Shown here: piece after piece, positions 58,870-64,000 of the stretch
Numbering within the stretch: the stretch's first letter is position 1
How the letters are laid out: each line of letters opens with the position of its first letter
DNA from: Liolophura sinensis
Taxonomy: Eukaryota > Mollusca > Polyplacophora > Chitonida > Chitonidae
Direction of reading: 5' to 3'
Assembly: GCF_032854445.1 (NCBI RefSeq)
Contig: NC_088306.1
Coordinates: forward strand, 27,129,764-27,193,763
Length of the DNA: 64,000 nt
Notes under the pieces: generated by a model
Database searches by the model: none
Seen by the model: only the letters and a program-made list of their open reading frames with translations
What the model was told of the DNA's origin: nothing
Made by a program: the position numbers and the translations under genes

Positions 58870-59100
58870 TCTTGCCCTCTTGCATTCTTTTAATGTGATT
58901 GTTTACTAAATGTGACAATACATTATTGTGAGGTATTCTAGACCAGTGACGTCTAATAAACTGCAATTAACATCACTGCTTATTTTATGTGACCGTTTGC
59001 CAGCTGTCAGGGTGCCGTTGTTGCTTTGGTTTTAGTCTCTGATGTAGTCTTATATTTCGTCAATTTACCTTAGGGGTTTACTGTAGCTTCTGTAGATGTG
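58870..59100 (-). repeat. E1 repeat, minus-strand member of an inverted pair
   Basis: TCTTGCATTCTTTTAATGTG, TCTAGACCAGTGACGTCTAA and TAAACTGCAATTAACATCAC are the distal part. TGACCGTTTGCCAGCTGTCA and GTTGCTTTGGTTTTAGTCTC are the end block. Confidence 0.75.
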
Positions 59101-59221
59101 TAAGTTGTAACCCCGACTCCTACCCAGCACCGAGACTTCAGTTGAATCATGTAATCATGGTAATTAATCCTCTACAACCAAGTCCTTGTTCATTGCAGTC
59201 CCTCGGGGCACATAGCACACT

Positions 59222-59506
59222 TGCTAAAGAGGCCGGTACTTTGACTTATCTTTTTCGCTGAGGTCCTGACATAACACAAGGTGCTTGTGTATCTCGCCCC
59301 ACTTTTGAATATTTTCCTTGGGGACAGAATCTGGACATTGCAGACATAAAACATTTTTCCGACCTGTTTCCATAAATTCCGGATATTCCTCTTCCACCGG
59401 CGTTGGCGCCGTTTTGCAGCTTATCATGGCACACTTTTATCTCGCATCTCTCACATGCAATTTCTTTCGTTGGGGACAGTTTGAAGATTTGCTTGCCCTG
59501 ACACAG
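59222..59506 (-). pseudogene. Cys-rich exon-like block, probably frameshifted
   Basis: Unrecognised. A possible acceptor (TTAGTATTACAG) precedes 59506. One frame reads LCQGKQIFKLSPTKEIACER followed by CEIKVCHDKLQNG. About 45 codons in, the protein-like sense moves to another frame: PVEEEYPEFMETGRKNVLCL, then QCPDSVPKENIQKWGEIHKH and LVLC, ending in TAG at 59224. C-x2-C pairs in both halves and the H/C cluster suggest a zinc-binding fold. The frame switch suggests a dead copy. Alternatively one of the two open frames is chance. Confidence 0.3.
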
Positions 59507-60198
59507 CTGTAATACTAACTGTCATTAGGTGTGGAATAAACTATCAAAAGTAGGACAATAAATAATGCGAATAACCACATTAAGGCACATAAATTCAAAT
59601 TCTTTAACTTTTACAATGAGCTAAAATTTCTTGGAGGTGATTATTGGCATAGCCTCCACTCTTCATAACTATGTCTAAATGCGCTTAGCTCGCAACTAGA
59701 GGCTGTATATTCGTCGCGTTGAATTAGATCGTCTAGTTGGATACATTAACAGTTGCGATCGTAGCTGCAGGTGAATTCCAGTTTTCTAAAATTGTCATGC
59801 AAGAAACCACACGAGACCTTTTCTCAGTGAAAATAACAACGTGACCTGAACTCAAAGAAAACGGCTTTAAACAAATAATAAATAATTATATCATCACCTC
59901 TTACAAATTAATGGTATAACCGCAAGTGTGGTGGCGACAACAGATCAGGTGAGGTAAACACTCACAACAAGTGAGGTGAGAGTATTCAGCATGCTATAAT
60001 GTTTAAGCTTCACATTGTCGTCTGAGTATGTCTAGTATTCATATGTTATTATGATTCTATGCTATTTTTCAACATCGAAATGATATACACGTATAATATG
60101 GGATGCCCATCTTGTACACGTGCCCGGTTAGAACTTATTTATATCCATTGACCAGACCTGCTAAAATGACGTTGTAAAACAAACTAAATAGCGTTTGG
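59507..60198. other. Unassigned sequence
   Basis: No gene or named repeat recognised. Confidence 0.4.
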
Positions 60199-60270
60199 AG
60201 TGAGTGAGTGAGTGAGTGAGTGTTTGGGGTTTAACGGTGTACTTAACAATTTTTCAGTCATATGACGACC
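60199..60270 (-). repeat. SINE family A, 3' tail fragment
   Basis: (GAGT)n at 60199-60222 followed by TTAACGGTGTACTTAACAAT and TTTTCAGTCATATGACGAC is the reverse complement of the family A tail. Confidence 0.75.
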
Positions 60271-60419
60271 ATTATAGTGTCTGGACACCAGGTTTGCACT
60301 GCCTTGTGTCTCTTTGATGCCAAGATTGTCTAGACTTTCTACGCTGCTTAATGGTCTTAAGAGGGGTTGTTTAAAAACGACGGAGTTGGCGCTTATATTA
60401 GACTGTGGGTGATACGGTA

Positions 60420-60505
60420 TACTTACGTCAAGTTCAGTAAAGCGAGAGCAGCACTGATAGTATGAGAGATGGCAAATGGTCCAACGTAACGGGTGAATTT
60501 TGTCT
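60420..60505 (+). repeat. E1 end block
   Basis: AGAGCAGCACTGATAGTATG, then GAGATGGCAAATGGTCCAAC and GTAACGGGTGAATTTTGTC. Diverged. Confidence 0.55.
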
Positions 60506-61199
60506 TTAAGAAGACTAATTTTCAGAACAAGTTATTTATTTATTTACATAATTGGTCAGACAAACATTACATATTTATATGGCGACGGTCAAGTACATGG
60601 GTGAAGGAGACGGCAGTTCACAACTTTTAAGTGAGAAGTTCTTAAAATGTGAGTATTTCGCGAAAAGTGACTTGCCATGCTGTCTTAACAGTGTCAGCCT
60701 ACTTCCATATTGTGAGCGCCTTTTACCTCGTGATAGCTTAGATCTGATGAATTTCACCGAGACAAACTATTCTGCCATGAGGGATATATCCAGTTAATTT
60801 CAGCGCAGATAAACAGTGGGTGACAATCAGACACCATCAATTCATCGGTCGTCTCCTACCGACCGTCACTACAAAGGTGTGTATTACAAAGACCAGACCA
60901 CAGGTGATAAGATTGGTGTTCTCATTGTCCAGGAAAATTGTTAAAGCCCCGTCATTTGCTTACGAGACGCTCCTGTTTTCTCGCGGGAAATGTGATGACA
61001 AGCTCTTGTTTCGTTGGATTTAAAGCAGACAACTAGTGATCCTGATAATGCATCTTATTTATTTGGAACAGGACCTATATCCGTACAAGTGCGATCGAAA
61101 TCTCCTGTCTCGTGTCCTTTATGACGAAAGAAGTGATTTCAAGTTTTAGGTTGTGAATTATCCTTATCTGGATAATAATAAACCAAATGGCCCTACAAA
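60506..61199. other. Unassigned sequence
   Basis: Opposed open frames at 60552-60797 and 60575-60757 have no family features. Confidence 0.4.
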
Positions 61200-61745
61200 T
61201 GACATATACATTAAAGACGTACAGCAGAGGCAGAAATACCGGAGCAGCGATGACAGTGTGACAGCTGGCAAATTTCACAGTTAACACAGTGCAATACGGC
61301 CCCTGGTCAGTTTACCTGTCAGGAAAGTATTCGAACTGTTCATATAAATGAATAAATAGTAGCAAGTTACACTCCCCATAGCACCATGACTTAAGCCGAA
61401 TTAGGTTTATACAACAATACAATATAAGTAAGTATACACAGAGGGTAAAACCACAGCGGCGACGAGTGTGACAGCTGGCTAATGGTCACACGTAATCGGT
61501 GAAATACGACCTCTTGTCAATTGCCCTCAGTTAGGGGTTTATCCTAATTGTTCATGTAAATGCATAAACAGTAGCAAATTACACTCCCCATAGCACCATG
61601 GCTTAAGCCGAATTGGGCAAACAAAAGTTGTGATGTTAATTCCAAATTATTAGACGTCACTTGTCTAGAATTACTCAAAATGCCGTGTTGTCAAATTTAA
61701 CACACAATCACATTAAAACACTGCAAAGAGACCAGGCCTCGGCGA
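61200..61745 (+). repeat. E1 repeat, two copies in tandem
   Basis: End blocks lie near 61235 (GGAGCAGCGATGACAGTGTG) and 61450 (ACCACAGCGGCGACGAGTGT). The second copy is nearly complete and carries the distal GTCACTTGTCTAGAATTACT and GAGACCAGGCCTCGGCGATG blocks. Confidence 0.85.
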
Positions 61746-62212
61746 TGATACATATCTCGCCGTGTCTTTGTTAGATCCTGTGTAAAATGTAACAATACTA
61801 ATGTTTAGAGCACAATAATCTAGTGCCCGACATACCTCATCCATCATGGACTCGCCCTGTCACAGGAAGACACTGTACATGTGCACACACCTAGTGACTC
61901 CTCGTCGTTATATGACTGAAAAGGTGTTGAAGATTGATCACTTAGAAATAACATTTTGACATCTTAGGCTCATTTGTCGTCTGAGGGTCATTATAAACCT
62001 CTAAAGATCGAGACGAGACTGCAGGAGGTACATTGGGTTTGTTCTGGAATTTGTGTCTCATTCCATGAAATCCAATTTCAAATCTATATTAATATAGTGA
62101 AGTCTGTCTCTCTCTCTCCGATGTGTAACTAATTTGCGTGGGAAGCACTCGTGGGAGCTAAGACCATCAGCTCGATCGTCTTGAGAACCTGTGGTGTCCA
62201 ATGCATGGCCCG
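61746..62212. other. Unassigned sequence
   Basis: Contains a short CT-repeat at about 62102-62118. Nothing else recognised. Confidence 0.45.
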
Positions 62213-62478
62213 TCCGCTTCACCTGATGTTCATAATCTGTCCGCTACACCTGGAAATCTCTGTCCTAGGTATGGTCTGTCCGCTACACCTGGAAATCTCT
62301 GTCCTAGGTATGGCCTGTCCGCTACAACTGGAAATCTCTGTCCTAGGCATGGTTTGTCGGATACACCTGGAAATCTCTGTTCTAGGTATGGTCTGTCCAC
62401 TACACCTGAAAATCTCTGTCCTAGGTATGGTCTGTCCGCTACATCTGAAAACCTCTGTCCTATGTATGATCTGTCCGC
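62213..62478 (+). repeat. Minisatellite, 39-bp unit, about six copies
   Basis: The unit is GTCCGCTACACCTGGAAATC plus TCTGTCCTAGGTATGGTCT. Because 39 is divisible by three and the unit lacks stops in several frames, long open frames appear on both strands. They are artefacts of the period. Confidence 0.92.
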
Positions 62479-62485
62479 TAATTAT

Positions 62486-62850
62486 CACACTTGTCGTCGC
62501 TGCTCTGGTTTTACTCTCTTTTCTGTAGTCACTGATTTTACGTTGCTCTTGTTTTACTCTCTGTGCTGCAGTTATTGATATTACGCTGCTCTTGTTTTAC
62601 TCTCTGTTCTGCGGTCATTGATATTTCGCCGTTCTTGTGTTACTCTCTGTTCTGTAGTCATTGATATCACGCTGGTCTGGTTTTACTCTCTATGTTGTAG
62701 CTATTGATATTACGCTTCTCTGGACTTACTTTATGCCGCAGTCATTGATATCACCCTGCTCTGGTTTTACTCTCTGTGCTGTGGCTATTGATATCACGCT
62801 GCTCTGGTTTTACTCTGTGCCGAAGTCATTAATGTTACTCTGCAAAACGC
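62486..62850 (-). repeat. E1 end block amplified about eight times (~43-bp units)
   Basis: CTGCTCTGGTTTTACTCTCT followed by GTGCTGTAGTCATTGATATTAC-like sequence recurs at about 62500, 62544, 62588, 62631, 62672, 62715, 62757 and 62800. This is the same E1 end that forms the 48-bp array at 34815. Confidence 0.88.
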
Positions 62851-62874
62851 TGGTTTATGTAAACATACATTATA

Positions 62875-63000
62875 AAGACTACAGCATAGACAGTAAAACC
62901 AGAGCGACGACAACAATGTGATAGCTGGCAAATGGCCACACATACCTAGTGGAATTTGGTCTCTTGTCAGTTTACCTCAGTTTGACGCTAAATGTCCAAA
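62875..63000 (+). repeat. E1 interspersed repeat, inverted relative to the array beside it
   Basis: CAGCATAGACAGTAAAACCA, GTGATAGCTGGCAAATGGCC and GTCTCTTGTCAGTTTACCTC match E1 and face the minus-strand array at 62486-62850. Confidence 0.75.
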
Positions 63001-63239
63001 TAGTAGAACTTAAAATTATTAGGTTGAAATATACGGAGAACGTTACAGAACAGCATAAATATCACGCAGTCGTTTACTCAACGTGTTGTTTTGTCACATT
63101 TATTAAATACCTGCAGAAATATTTCGGTATTTCAGTGCTTGAACTTCGGCGTGTTCAGACGAGAAACTGAGCCGGAGACAGGTGTGCATCAGTTCATAAC
63201 GACTTTACTTTTAAGGTGTCGATTTCTAATTGACAACAT

Positions 63240-63500
63240 AACAAGATAACAAATGCTACGGTGTGGGGTCTAATAAACTGAAACTAACATCAATGCAATT
63301 ATTTTTAACTATTTTTGCTTAACCCATGGTCCTAGAGGACATGTCATTTGCCACTATTTAACAGCTTTCATTAACAGCTTAGAATAAAACCCAAACTGAC
63401 AAGAGACCCTATCTCATCAGTTATCTGTGACCATTTGCCAATTATCACATGTTCTTGTTGCTCTGGTTTTACTATCTAGTATGTAGTCTTTTGTGATATT
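63240..63500 (-). repeat. E1 interspersed repeat copy
   Basis: TCTAATAAACTGAAACTAAC, CTTAACCCATGGTCCTAGAG, TGTGACCATTTGCCAATTAT and GTTGCTCTGGTTTTACTATC are in order. Confidence 0.75.
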
Positions 63501-63532
63501 TTATTTAGAATGGACCTTGCAAGATGCAGTGA

Positions 63533-63937
63533 AGAAAATCTCTGGCGACAGATGCCATATTGTTCCTGTATGGGTTTCCCCATTTGAATGATGGCAACAA
63601 CATCCCAAGGCGAATACTACCGGACAAAGCCGCTGGTCTTTGTGTTCAGGCGTTCAACCCTCCACTGGGTTACCGAAGGGTGCCCCACCAGAAAAGGGCA
63701 TTAAACGAAATGGCCAGAAACTACATAGCAAACTCTGCTCAGTTAAAAAGGGTTAAGGCACTTGGGCTCGGAGATAAACTACTAAATCCAGGCCTTGTTG
63801 TTTTTATGTTAGCAATCCTGTCATGTCTTCCGGCAACTGTTTCTTTCTGGATTCGTGTCCTCCAGCCTCCTCAGGTGAAGTTAGCATTGACACTGCTGTT
63901 CACACAATTTGAAAAACTAGATCAAAAGTACACTTGA
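63533..63937 (+). other. 135-codon open segment, unknown
   Basis: Stop-free from 63533 to TGA at 63935-63937. The sequence has a plausible mixed composition (HQKRALNEMARNYIA, then a hydrophobic stretch VVFMLAILSCLPATVSFWI). No ATG lies near its start; the first in-frame ATG is past the middle. A possible acceptor (TATTTTATTTAG, about 63507) precedes it, but the frame read directly from that acceptor is a different one that stops early. No family recognised. Confidence 0.25.
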
Positions 63938-64000
63938 GCTGTCGAGAAAATGTCGCACATTTTATGAAGAACATTTCTAATCGGGTTTCTCGTGAAATGC

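Noticed and set aside
62151-62578. Two 125-codon plus-strand frames and an 89-codon minus-strand frame
   Set aside because: They are open only because the 39-bp unit is a multiple of three and lacks stops; this is a minisatellite artefact.

Overview
The window is non-coding-rich, AT-rich eukaryotic DNA that looks molluscan, more likely bivalve than gastropod. The evidence is the repeat content: two tRNA-derived SINE families of a kind I associate with molluscs, an RNase H-bearing LINE of the I superfamily (Nimb-like) with an (ATTC)n tail, Tc1/mariner and hAT fossils, a TTAA-type MITE and many microsatellites. No bacterial operons, RNA genes or CRISPR arrays are visible. Most open frames are chance, and many begin at non-ATG codons. 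The family assignments rest on recognised motifs and memory, not on a search.

Layout. 1-15 kb: copies of a very abundant repeat (called E1 here), a ~1 kb segment present three times, one SINE copy and a LINE scar. 14.9-21.5 kb: a dead Tc1 transposase with a full-length LINE just beyond its 3' end. The LINE is bounded by 13-bp target-site duplications and carries a 719-bp solo LTR inside ORF1. 22.7-25 kb: SINE pieces and a 92-bp duplication. 25.8-27.5 kb, minus strand: five short open segments with splice-like borders and compatible phases, the best candidate for a host gene, not recognised. 29-41 kb: microsatellites, an intact SINE with target-site duplications, E1 copies, and copies of an unnamed ~270-bp repeat (called R2 here). 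41.4-42.2 kb: a Tc1-like DD34E transposase pseudogene. 45.0-45.6 kb: a clean MITE with TTAA duplications. 46.6-49.5 kb: an hAT (DUF4371-type) transposase fossil running into an 80/86-bp minisatellite. 51-64 kb: mostly E1 copies, some in head-to-tail tandem, a Cys-rich degenerate exon-like block, and two adjacent minisatellites at 62.2-62.9 kb.

The most interesting structural theme is E1. At least 23 loci on both strands add up to roughly a tenth of the window. Several are head-to-tail tandems with a ~260-bp period, some are inverted pairs, and at two loci one end of the element has amplified separately into 43-48 bp arrays. This organisation resembles mollusc non-autonomous elements with tandem cores (Pearl-like/Helitron-like), but that identity is inference.

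No set of genes working together can be shown. The window is best read as intergenic or intronic sequence built from layered transposon insertions.
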